A stretch of DNA of 64,000 nt from Radiobacillus kanasensis. Its GTDB lineage: Bacteria; Bacillota; Bacilli; Bacillales; Amphibacillaceae. Positions 8,319 to 15,129 of this stretch are shown one piece after another. The notes below the pieces were generated by a model, which was not told where the DNA came from, did no database searches, and saw only the letters and a list, made by a program, of their open reading frames with translations. The translations under genes were made by a program, and so were the position numbers. Position 1 is the first letter of the stretch. Each line of letters opens with the position of its first letter. The stretch is from the NCBI RefSeq assembly GCF_021049245.1, contig NZ_CP088020.1, positions 3,354,001-3,418,000 of the forward strand. The letters are read 5' to 3'.

Positions 8319-8400
8319 TTTCTCCCCTCCCTTCTGCTAAGTATGTATATTGAAAAATCGAGCTTCCCTTCGCGCGAGTAGCGAAGCACGATGTTTCCAC

Positions 8401-9411
8401 CTATCCCAATACTTTTAATGCTTGAAGAGGTAACCTCGAGAAAAAATAGTCACTTCTTTTTTCGATAAATTCATGGTAGGAGCGTTTCAGCAAATCTTTA
8501 TCCTGTTTGGCTAGTCCAACATAATACGTTTTAAAAGGGCTTTGATAAGGAAGCTTTTCTAAAATATCGATTGCTTTCTTTTTATTCCCTTTGGCTATTT
8601 CTAAGTGGGCTTGTTCGGCTCGATTATTAGAACAAATTCCATCCGTTTTCCTGTGATAAGCTGAAATAAACGGTAGGTTTTGATGGAGATTCACTTCGAT
8701 TATAGAAGTATTTCCAAAGCTTTCTGCCAGTCTTAATGATTCTTCAATATGCATGATGCACTGGCCATAATCCTCTAGCACGTAACTAAGCGCTAAATTT
8801 GTGTGAATGTTTGCCTGCCGATCGACGCTAAAGGTCTCATTAAGAACTTGGAAGGCGTGCTTTCTCGCTAAAACTAGTTCATTTCTTTTCCAGTAATAGA
8901 TGAATAAAACTTCATGGAGTCTTGTTTGAAACAATCGATGTAAGAGTGGGTCTTCAACTTGAGGTAATAATTCATATTGCTTGTCCAAAAATCGGGATAA
9001 AGCATCGAATTGATAGGATCCATAGTGGATGTAAATGAATAAAAAATTTTTTAATATGTTCATCTCAGGGGAAGTGATGGATATGTGATGTAGGCCTTTT
9101 AGAAGCTGTTGACCGGAAAGGCTCCGATTTTTTCTTGCGAGGTGTAATTCATACATATGGCCCCATTGCTGATTAAGCAGATTAGAGCTTTGTTTATTTT
9201 TTTCAATAAGCTGATGCAAGTCCTGATCAAAGCCATTCATATAGAGGAATTCTAATCCGACACGCATGTCAATATCTGATGAGGCTTGTAGACAATAGTC
9301 TTTCGCAATCGGAATGGCTTCATTTGGACTATAAATGGTCGACTTCCATATGAGAAAGGGGTGAAAGCCGTTCCCTTCGTTGTTTGTATATTCTTGTAAG
9401 GGTACTTTCAT
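8401..9411 (-). CDS. AimR-family (arbitrium) peptide receptor without the DNA-binding N-terminus
   Basis: A 336-residue all-helical TPR-like protein. Against the phage SPbeta AimR sequence as I recall it, several stretches line up at matching spacing: AKDYCL (SPbeta MKDYCL), GHMYELH (GKVYKIH), ITSPEMN (IKTPEMN), TRLHEVLF (TRVHVLMS), EQAHLEIAKGNKKKAIDILEKL (EQAHCFINFNENSKAKEVLDKL, split here by position), and SRLPLQALKVLG (IRLPLLELQKMG). The first ~35 residues of SPbeta AimR, holding most of its HTH, are absent. The start is fixed by AGAGAGGAG just upstream of the ATG, so this is not a wrong start. It may therefore act by binding a protein, as Rap proteins do (inference). No phage genes are nearby. 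Confidence 0.8.
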   Translation of the reverse strand: MKVPLQEYTNNEGNGFHPFLIWKSTIYSPNEAIPIAKDYCLQASSDIDMRVGLEFLYMNGFDQDLHQLIEKNKQSSNLLNQQWGHMYELHLARKNRSLSGQQLLKGLHHISITSPEMNILKNFLFIYIHYGSYQFDALSRFLDKQYELLPQVEDPLLHRLFQTRLHEVLFIYYWKRNELVLARKHAFQVLNETFSVDRQANIHTNLALSYVLEDYGQCIMHIEESLRLAESFGNTSIIEVNLHQNLPFISAYHRKTDGICSNNRAEQAHLEIAKGNKKKAIDILEKLPYQSPFKTYYVGLAKQDKDLLKRSYHEFIEKRSDYFFSRLPLQALKVLG

Positions 9412-9530
9412 GGTTCTTCTCCTCTCTAACTGTTTACAAATATAACCAGTTCCTTTTCCTTATTATGTCATATTTAGGGGGAATTTCAACCCATATTTTG
9501 ACATAATCGTTCGACACTTTGCGCGGTTTT
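9412..9530 (-). promoter_or_regulatory. Promoter region of the AimR-like gene
   Basis: On the minus strand TTGAAA (around 9481-9486) is followed 18 bp later by TAATAA, a plausible but not strong sigma-A promoter. The ribosome site lies just before 9411. Confidence 0.4.
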
Positions 9531-9716
9531 TTGCGGGAGTTGGTGTAGTCGGGCTGGTGGGGGGTGCTTTGCTTGAGTGATTGGGCGGGTTTGGAGTGGG
9601 CTTGGTTGGGATTCGATGGCTGCTTGCTGGGTTGTGGAGGCTGGTTGGGGGCTGCGGCGTGTGTGGTGGTGTTTGGTGTGCATACTGCGGGTTTGGCAAG
9701 CCGCTCTATATGGTGT
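9531..9716 (+). other. GT-rich, strand-asymmetric tract
   Basis: About 185 bp in which the plus strand is almost devoid of runs of A and C and is built of G and T clusters (GGCTGGTTGGGGGCTGCGGC and similar). It opens spurious Pro/Thr/Gln-rich frames on the minus strand without ribosome sites, which I do not annotate. A similar but shorter GT-rich stretch (23535-23612) borders another 21-bp array. Confidence 0.6.
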
Positions 9717-9718
9717 GT

Positions 9719-10129
9719 TACTTTCAAAATGTACGAGGTTACTTTCAAATTAGCGGTGGGTACTTTCATTATTTGGTGGATACTGTCATTACTGTGTCAT
9801 TTACTTTTATATAATAGCCAAATACTTTCAAAATCAGATTTCAGCGAATTTATTAACGTTCGATGGTTCGTTATTAACGTTCATTTTGGATATATTATCG
9901 TTCAGGCGCACGGTATTATCGTTTGAACTGAGTTTATTATCGTTCCGGATGGGGTCATTCCCTTTCATTGCGGATTTATTCCCTTTCCGATGTGGGATAT
10001 TCCATTTCGGCTCGCATTTTTCCCTCTCCGGTGTCAGATATTCCCCTTCGCGGTCGGTATTTTCTCCTTTGGTTCGGATTTATTCCCCTTCCGGCGCGAT
10101 TTATTCCCCCTTTGCTACCGTTTCTTTCT
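9719..10129 (-). repeat. Array 1 of 21-bp period degenerate repeats (about 19 units)
   Basis: Read on the minus strand, units begin with a 7-bp head and continue with 14 bp that are not conserved. Head positions (plus coordinates of the reversed head) include 9719, 9740, 9761, 9781, 9802, 9823, 9851, 9872, 9893, 9914, 9935, 9956, 9977, 9998, 10018, 10039, 10060, 10081, 10102 and 10123. Nearly every step is exactly 21; there are two steps of 20 and one of 28. The head drifts along the array from GAAAGTA to GTTAATA, GATAATA and GGGAATA. Open frames in all three plus frames are by-products of the repeat. Confidence 0.85.
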
Positions 10130-10296
10130 ATTACCTTTATTTGGGATCTGCCAACATACTATCTGTCCTCCCCCCCATTGTACGGAGTTAAATTGTGATT
10201 CCCATTTTCCTATTTATTTCATTATGGTGCCAAGTCAATCCTTCACTTTATTGCAGAAAAAACCTTGAGAGGCAGTTGCCAATCAAGGTCACAAAT

Positions 10297-10770
10297 TTAA
10301 CTATTCTTTTTCACTTCCTCGAACCATGAGTCAAAAATATCATCAGGTAAGAGTTCATCATCATTAGAATAAACTAAGTCATACCTGTATTTTCCTTTCA
10401 GACTGTTTTGCTTAACATTATAATGTAATTTTATTTCGGTAGGCATTTCTCTCCCAAATTCCTTACATCTTTTGTGAATCTCTTTTAAGTCCTTAAGCCC
10501 AATATCTAGAACTGCCTCTTGCCTTTGTTCAGAGGTATCATAAATTAACATTTCATTACCTATTTCATTTTGATTTTCAACGGCTTTATTCAAATTATTT
10601 TTAAGTACGATATGTCCATTAATCTTGTAAAAGACATCAAAAGCATACATTTTGGGCTCATATGAACAATAGATGTAAATATCATCGGCCTGATTTTCAA
10701 CATACTCAAGGCAGATTGCCACTATATCTGTTTGAAGTTCAGATAGATAATCTTCAAATTCTTTACCCAT
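10297..10770 (-). CDS. YezG/DUF600-like immunity protein
   Basis: A 157-residue acidic cytoplasmic protein whose pattern fits the YezG-type (DUF600) immunity family: an N-terminal helix, DDIYIYCSYEPKMYAFDVFYKINGHIV, a central helix pair, then YRYDLVYSNDDELLPDDIFDSWFEEV. In B. subtilis YezG neutralises the YeeF nuclease toxin. It lies 12 bp downstream of a toxin gene with an EndoNS_2-like C-terminus, the expected toxin-then-immunity order. The site GAGGTG, overlapping the toxin stop codon, drives it. The pair assignment is well supported by context; the family call is from pattern. Confidence 0.75.
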   Translation of the reverse strand: MGKEFEDYLSELQTDIVAICLEYVENQADDIYIYCSYEPKMYAFDVFYKINGHIVLKNNLNKAVENQNEIGNEMLIYDTSEQRQEAVLDIGLKDLKEIHKRCKEFGREMPTEIKLHYNVKQNSLKGKYRYDLVYSNDDELLPDDIFDSWFEEVKKNS

Positions 10771-10782
10771 ACCTTATTCACC

Positions 10783-12285
10783 TCAATTATCTAAAATTCT
10801 TTTCTTTAAAACACCATTTATTGAGTATTTTATTTCAAAACTCGCCGGTCTTGAATTCGTTCCTTCATAATTAACCTTAACATTAACTGAAACATCTTTT
10901 CCTTCTTCTATCGCTTTTGCCCATATATTTTCTAATTTTTTATATCCGCTCAAGTTAACACTACTTGATTGAGATACTAGATTATCTAAATCAGGAGAAC
11001 CCCCAAATCTATCTGCAGCTAAGTGTCCTGCATGGTCTCCAGGTTCTTTACCAGGAGTATTAGATTTATGTGGTAATCTATCATCACGTTCTGTTAATTT
11101 CAATTCTTCTGCATTAAAATCAGTAAGTCTCCCCAATTCATCTGTCTTGTAAATATAATCATATTCTCCAGTTTGATAATTTACATTTGGTTTTAATTCT
11201 CCATTCTTACTTATGTGACTTCGATTTTTGATTACGTTATCTGAATTATTATCAATTTTGTTAACATCATTTCGTTTGCCACTGCCCCCATCCCTCACAT
11301 CAAACCTATTCAAATTCACCTTATCCCCAGTATCCATCATAGATACCCGCGGGCCTGGCCCTATCCCGCCATAGGCAGGTTGTAAAGGTTGAAGTAATGG
11401 TGGGAGGCGGAACATGTCTAGGTATCTTCCTGTTTGTTTGATAAACATGGATGTTTTGACTAGGGAACTGTTCGTTGTTCGTGCATAAATACTTTGGGTT
11501 CCGATTCTTAGTTTGTTAGTATCTAGAACATTTTGAAACTGTTGTATTTTTGCAGGATTCTGGGTTAGGCTTTTGCTTGCTACACTGGTTGTTGTGGATG
11601 CTAATCCTCCAGTCACGACTTTTGCAAATAGCTCAAAGCTATTCATCCAATGTTCTTTTGATAAAGGATCTTCAGTATTTACGGCACCATTGACCAAATC
11701 AACTGTTCCCAAGGTCCAATAATTGAAAAAGTCGTAGGTAGAGTCCGTTGACTTTTCATACCTTGTTTCTAATCCTTCGTCCATTGCTTTTACAGCATCA
11801 AAAGCTCCTAATGTCCAATAATTCCCAAGATCATACCAAGAATCATTCCTTTTATCGGCTCTATTCTCCAAACCAGCCCAAATATCCTGCCCGATTTCCT
11901 GAAAACTGTCGAACGATTCTTCAAACCAGTTTTTATCCTCTTTCTTTTTCTTTGGCTTCGGCTTCGGTTCCGGTGCGGGGCAAGAAGCTCCTTGCTGACT
12001 AATGTTTACTGTTATCTGTTCTGCACGTCGGGCTAATTTTCTTTCGTCCACTTCCATTCTACCTATCGTAAGAGAGACTACTTGCTCTAAATTTCCCGTC
12101 TTTCTTTCATAGTCTTGTACTTGATCTAGAAGATTTTGATGGAGAGAGTAAATACTTCCGTTCACACCTTGATGACGAGTAAGGCTATTTAGGTTATGTA
12201 TCGATGCTTTTACCCGGTGTTTGGCACTAAGAGTTACACGGGCAAGGGATTCTAAGTCTGGGATATTTACTTTAATCTGGCTCAT
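10783..12285 (-). CDS. WXG/LXG-type polymorphic toxin with non-specific nuclease C-terminus (YeeF-like)
   Basis: A 500-residue secreted toxin of the Bacillus LXG/WXG class, exported by the ESX-like type VII system. Residues 1-100 are helical with a heptad pattern. A Pro/Lys linker follows at about 104-116. The middle has two related WTLG segments (NYWTLGAFDAV and NYWTLGTVDLV). The C-terminal about 110 residues carry DHAGHLAADRFGG (about 414-426) and DNLVSQSSSVNLSGYKKLENIW, the DNA/RNA non-specific endonuclease EndoNS_2 pattern seen in YeeF. Its ATG overlaps the stop of the upstream helper gene (ATGA), and an immunity gene follows. No type VII core gene lies in the window. The nuclease motif looks intact. 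Confidence 0.85.
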   Translation of the reverse strand: MSQIKVNIPDLESLARVTLSAKHRVKASIHNLNSLTRHQGVNGSIYSLHQNLLDQVQDYERKTGNLEQVVSLTIGRMEVDERKLARRAEQITVNISQQGASCPAPEPKPKPKKKKEDKNWFEESFDSFQEIGQDIWAGLENRADKRNDSWYDLGNYWTLGAFDAVKAMDEGLETRYEKSTDSTYDFFNYWTLGTVDLVNGAVNTEDPLSKEHWMNSFELFAKVVTGGLASTTTSVASKSLTQNPAKIQQFQNVLDTNKLRIGTQSIYARTTNSSLVKTSMFIKQTGRYLDMFRLPPLLQPLQPAYGGIGPGPRVSMMDTGDKVNLNRFDVRDGGSGKRNDVNKIDNNSDNVIKNRSHISKNGELKPNVNYQTGEYDYIYKTDELGRLTDFNAEELKLTERDDRLPHKSNTPGKEPGDHAGHLAADRFGGSPDLDNLVSQSSSVNLSGYKKLENIWAKAIEEGKDVSVNVKVNYEGTNSRPASFEIKYSINGVLKKRILDN

Positions 12286-12590
12286 GAGTAGTAATCTGCC
12301 TTTTCTCTTAGTCTATTTATCTTTTCCCTAACCTCCGCCACAACAGCAGCTTTGGCTCGGTCCACTTTGGTCTTAGATTTTTGTAAATCATGGTACAAGG
12401 TATCAAATCCCAAGTTGGCCTCTCCCTGCCAACCCGAACTATAGGTATTACGACCTAATCGAGTAGAATGAGCCGCTCGCTCACAACTATCCAAAGCTCG
12501 ATCTAGCTGAATAAGATAGGATTCCAATTCAGCAGCTTGCCTTAAATAGCGCATTCGCCTCCTACGCCGTTCGACTTCCATGACATTCAA
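12282..12590 (-). CDS. DUF5082/YwqH-like small helical partner of the toxin
   Basis: A helical protein of about 102 residues, rich in Arg/Leu/Glu, with GWQGEANLGFDTLYHDL in the middle: a WxG turn between two long helices. Such small WXG100-fold proteins (DUF5082, YwqH, Lap-type) sit directly before LXG toxins and help deliver them. Its stop overlaps the toxin start (ATGA), so the two are coupled. The frame extends to a TTG at 12614, but the site GGGAGAGGTGG lies inside that extension, so the TTG at 12590 or the ATG at 12581 is preferred. Confidence 0.72.
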   Translation of the reverse strand: MNVMEVERRRRRMRYLRQAAELESYLIQLDRALDSCERAAHSTRLGRNTYSSGWQGEANLGFDTLYHDLQKSKTKVDRAKAAVVAEVREKINRLREKADYYS

Positions 12591-12614
12591 CGTATCCACC
12601 TCTCCCTTTTCCAA

Positions 12615-12766
12615 AATTTCCTATATTTAGGATAGCGAAAGAGGGGGAGAAAAGGTAGGCTACTATTCTCCTATTTTTTCATGTGCTGAGAGACCTAAAT
12701 GTGTTACTTTGGACTCACTTTCAGCGAGGTTCGCTTCACCATTTTTAAGAAGCATTTTTTCATATA
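12615..12766. other. Spacer upstream of the toxin operon
   Basis: Probably holds the promoter of the minus-strand toxin operon. No gene or confident promoter seen. Confidence 0.35.
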
Positions 12767-12868
12767 ATATGTGTTCAAAAATGAGGGTAAAGGCGCACGA
12801 TCACTTACTCTTATAAAATAAGCTTGATTTCACCAGGTTTCCTTTACCGGACTTTTTGAACATCCTCA
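12767..12868. repeat. MITE-like palindromic element, copy A
   Basis: About 100 bp bounded by TGTTCAAAAA...AGGGTAAAGG on the left and CCTTTACCGGACTTTTTGAACA on the right (arms of an imperfect inverted repeat), followed by TCCTC. The same ends bound a longer copy at 16211-16457. No transposase is encoded inside. Confidence 0.7.
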
Positions 12869-12945
12869 TATATGGTCAATATTTGTTCTTAGCTTCATGA
12901 ATACAGTATAATGAACCAAAGAAATTAATGATTGGAGGTAATTTG

Positions 12946-13197
12946 ATGAGAAAATTAAATGGATATGTAGCAGAAATTCTCAAAGAAATGATTCGTGAAG
13001 ATGAATCGTTTTTTGAAATTGATGGGAAGAGGTATTTTCTATCTTTAATCGATGAACCAGAGACATCAGTAAGAGAAGACGTTGAACATGATCCTGAGTT
13101 AAAACAAAAATTACTTCAGGCAAAAAAGGACATTTTAGAAGGAAGAAATTTTTCTACTGATGAGGTTATTGAGATGATTGAACAAGGTGAACTGTAA
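12946..13197 (+). CDS. Orphan antitoxin-like small protein
   Basis: An 83-residue acidic protein on the plus strand. The N-terminal half is MRKLNGYVAEILKEMIREDESFFEIDGKRYFLSL in outline. The C-terminal half is DPELKQKLLQAKKDILEGRNFSTDEVIEMI, which resembles the tail of RelB/Phd-type antitoxins. The start is the ATG at 12946 because GGAGG lies 7 bp upstream; the ATG at 12928 lies upstream of that site. No RelE-type or other toxin follows within 800 bp, so it would be an orphan. The family call is tentative. Confidence 0.6.
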   Translation: MRKLNGYVAEILKEMIREDESFFEIDGKRYFLSLIDEPETSVREDVEHDPELKQKLLQAKKDILEGRNFSTDEVIEMIEQGEL

Positions 13198-13210
13198 ATT
13201 CCTATGGAGT

Positions 13211-13372
13211 CTATTGATTCTTTCCTGCAAAAAATGCAGAACACAGAAGGAATACTGTTCCTAATCCAACTCCCACTATCATTGAATAATCAAAGAAATT
13301 CTTTAATGCTAATCCACCCGCAATTGATGCGACAAAAAACATAAGAAACATTACTGTGTAGTTCTTCTTCAT
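13211..13372 (-). CDS. Small two-helix membrane protein (53 aa)
   Basis: A short gene: MKKNYTVMFLMFFVASIAGG at the N-terminus, a hairpin KNFFDYS, then a second hydrophobic segment (IVGVGLGTVFLLCSAFFAG) and AGKNQ. Two predicted membrane spans with Lys at both ends fit a small inner-membrane protein. AGAGGAG lies 12 bp before the ATG, a little far but usable. The frame is uninterrupted for 53 codons. It converges on the orphan antitoxin-like gene with a 13-bp gap. The function is unknown. Confidence 0.55.
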   Translation of the reverse strand: MKKNYTVMFLMFFVASIAGGLALKNFFDYSMIVGVGLGTVFLLCSAFFAGKNQ

Positions 13373-13698
13373 TTTTTCACACAACTCCTCTACGATTATT
13401 GTACAATTAAAGTTATTTTTTAGAAAACATATCTAAAAACAACAAAGTTTACGAAAACAGCCATTTACAAAATTGATTCATTCTATTATTTTGTATGAAC
13501 GATTCCTTTTTAATCTCCCGTAGTATTTTGAATCATTAGATTTAATTAATGCAGCGCTAATGAATACTATTAAAAGACTGTTTTCTATTAATGGATAAAT
13601 CCTCATACCACGTCTAGGATAATTGATGTTAAAAGAAAGCTTCTATTTATAATAAGGTTCTTCTCTTATGATCCGAACTTTTCCCCTCTTGGTTTTGG
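13373..13698. other. AT-rich intergenic region
   Basis: I see no gene, repeat or clear hairpin here, only the likely promoter of the 53-residue membrane protein at the left edge. Confidence 0.4.
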
Positions 13699-13887
13699 GT
13701 GTCTCCTTCTTATCGGTTTATTCTCTCACATGGGTGGGATTTTCTCCTTCGACCTAGATTTATTCTCTTTCGCGGACGATATTTCCCCCTTCGGCACAGG
13801 TTTATTCCCTCTCGCGGACGACAATTTCTCTTTCGGTTCAGATTTATTCCCTCTCATAGGCGATATTTTCCCCCTTGGACTGGAATT
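13699..13887 (-). repeat. Array 2 of 21-bp period repeats (8-9 units)
   Basis: This has the same architecture and orientation as the array at 9719-10129. Head positions on the plus coordinates are 13719, 13740, 13761, 13782, 13803, 13824, 13845 and 13866, every step exactly 21. Heads read on the minus strand are GAGAATA, GAGAAAA, GGGAATA and GGGAAAA types. Together with array 1 it brackets the toxin/immunity block. Confidence 0.85.
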
Positions 13888-13984
13888 CGGACCGGTGCGG
13901 GGTTCCCAATTATAATGTAGATATAAAAAACAGACGCATCTCAACCCCGCGCCCGTTTTCCTCAATATATAGAACACAAATAAG

Positions 13985-14011
13985 AACCCCAGGATTAATC
14001 CTAGGGCTCAT
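13985..14011 (-). terminator. spoIIQ terminator
   Basis: On the minus strand AGCCCTAGGAT and ATCCTGGGGTT form a stem just past the spoIIQ stop, followed by CTTATTTG. Confidence 0.7.
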
Positions 14012-14018
14012 TCATACG

Positions 14019-14978
14019 TTATGCATGTGCAGTTGCTGCAGAGGATTCACTATTTTCGCTAACGGAATCATCTGGTTGCTCTTCGGAACTTCCGTCTCCA
14101 GAATCAGATCCATCTTCACCTGGTGTTCCTTCTCCAGGAGTCTCTTCTCCAGATTGACCGTTATTGTTTTCCTCTTGTTGTTGACCTTGGTTTTCACCAC
14201 TGTCTGTTTGTTCTTCACTTGTGGCATCTTGTTCTTCGGTAGAAGTGCTAGAAGTATCTTCTTCTGTTTCCACGTTCAACTTGCTTAGTGGTTGATTAAA
14301 GAAGTCTTCCGGGTTTAGTGCTGTGTCGCCTTTACGTACTTCGAAGTGTACGTGTATGCCACTAGCTTGTCCGAATTGGTTACGCCCAGCAGTTGCAATG
14401 ACGTCTCCTTGTTTAACTTCTGCACCTGTTTCTACAAGTACATTTTCAAGGCTGGCATAATAGGTAGATACATCGTTTTCGTGTTTAATTTTCACGACAT
14501 TTCCTAGTAGTGGATCTTGTTCTACTTCTGTTACCGTTCCGCTTAAGGAAGCTGCAACATCAAATGCTTTTCCATCACTAGAAGCGATGTCCAACCCTTT
14601 GCTTTGGTAATATTTATTGTCGTATAGAACAAGTGCTTTTTCTTGAGCTTCTGCTTCTGCGTCATAGTCATAAAACTTCGTTACAATTTGTGCCTGACTT
14701 TCTTCTTTGATAGGCATTTTTAGTACTTCCTCTTGATCCATAACCGGTTGTGATTCTGGTTCTTCACCTAGAGGTCCATTGCCTGTAACGCTATCGCCAG
14801 TTTTTTCAGATTCTGGCTCGTCACCTGCTATTGGATTCTGACTCTCCAAGTTTTGATACCATAATACTCCAGTTAGTAACAACGCCGCCATTGTTAGGTA
14901 CAGTGCCGGAAAAAACCATTTTTTACGGAAGACACGCTTCATCCCATTTTTTGAAACGTTGTTGTTTTCCTCTCTCAT
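14019..14978 (-). CDS. spoIIQ: Engulfment-channel protein SpoIIQ (degenerate M23 domain)
   Basis: A forespore membrane protein that pairs with SpoIIIAH in the mother cell to build the feeding-tube channel. It has a short cytoplasmic tail, one membrane segment (about 19-40, KKWFFPALYLTMAALLLTGV), a LytM/M23 domain (about 100-235) and a long acidic Ser/Glu/Gly tail. The first zinc-ligand position reads SKGLDIA, with Ser where active peptidases have His, as in B. subtilis SpoIIQ, so it is probably not an enzyme. HVHFEVR is retained. The ATG at 14978 (MREENNN) is chosen because GAGGTGATG precedes it and the N-terminus matches the family. Confidence 0.92.
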   Translation of the reverse strand: MREENNNVSKNGMKRVFRKKWFFPALYLTMAALLLTGVLWYQNLESQNPIAGDEPESEKTGDSVTGNGPLGEEPESQPVMDQEEVLKMPIKEESQAQIVTKFYDYDAEAEAQEKALVLYDNKYYQSKGLDIASSDGKAFDVAASLSGTVTEVEQDPLLGNVVKIKHENDVSTYYASLENVLVETGAEVKQGDVIATAGRNQFGQASGIHVHFEVRKGDTALNPEDFFNQPLSKLNVETEEDTSSTSTEEQDATSEEQTDSGENQGQQQEENNNGQSGEETPGEGTPGEDGSDSGDGSSEEQPDDSVSENSESSAATAHA

Positions 14979-15085
14979 TGTCATCACCTCAGCAACCATT
15001 CTCGTCACTTTGAGGAAGATATATACATGCGAGGAATAATTTTTTTGCTTATGTTTTAACAATCTTGTAAAAATATACGCGAAAT

Positions 15086-15124
15086 GCAAAAACGAAGCAG
15101 GGAGGAATTCTCACTGCTTCGTTT
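15086..15124 (-). terminator. spoIID terminator
   Basis: On the minus strand ACGAAGCAG pairs with CTGCTTCGT, then TTTTTGC. It separates spoIID from spoIIQ, which has its own compartment-specific transcription. Confidence 0.88.
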
Positions 15125-15129
15125 TTCTC

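Noticed and set aside
8401..9411. A phage remnant carrying the AimR-like gene
   Set aside because: No integrase, repressor or structural gene was found within 10 kb, so I treat the pair as chromosomal.
9719..10129. A CRISPR array
   Set aside because: The conserved part is only 7 bp, the unit is 21 bp, and there are no cas genes; the sequence drifts along the array.
9434..10268. Several overlapping open frames with Pro/Thr-rich or FPF/IPF-repeating products
   Set aside because: They lack ribosome sites and arise from the GT-rich tract and the 21-bp repeats, which keep all plus frames open.
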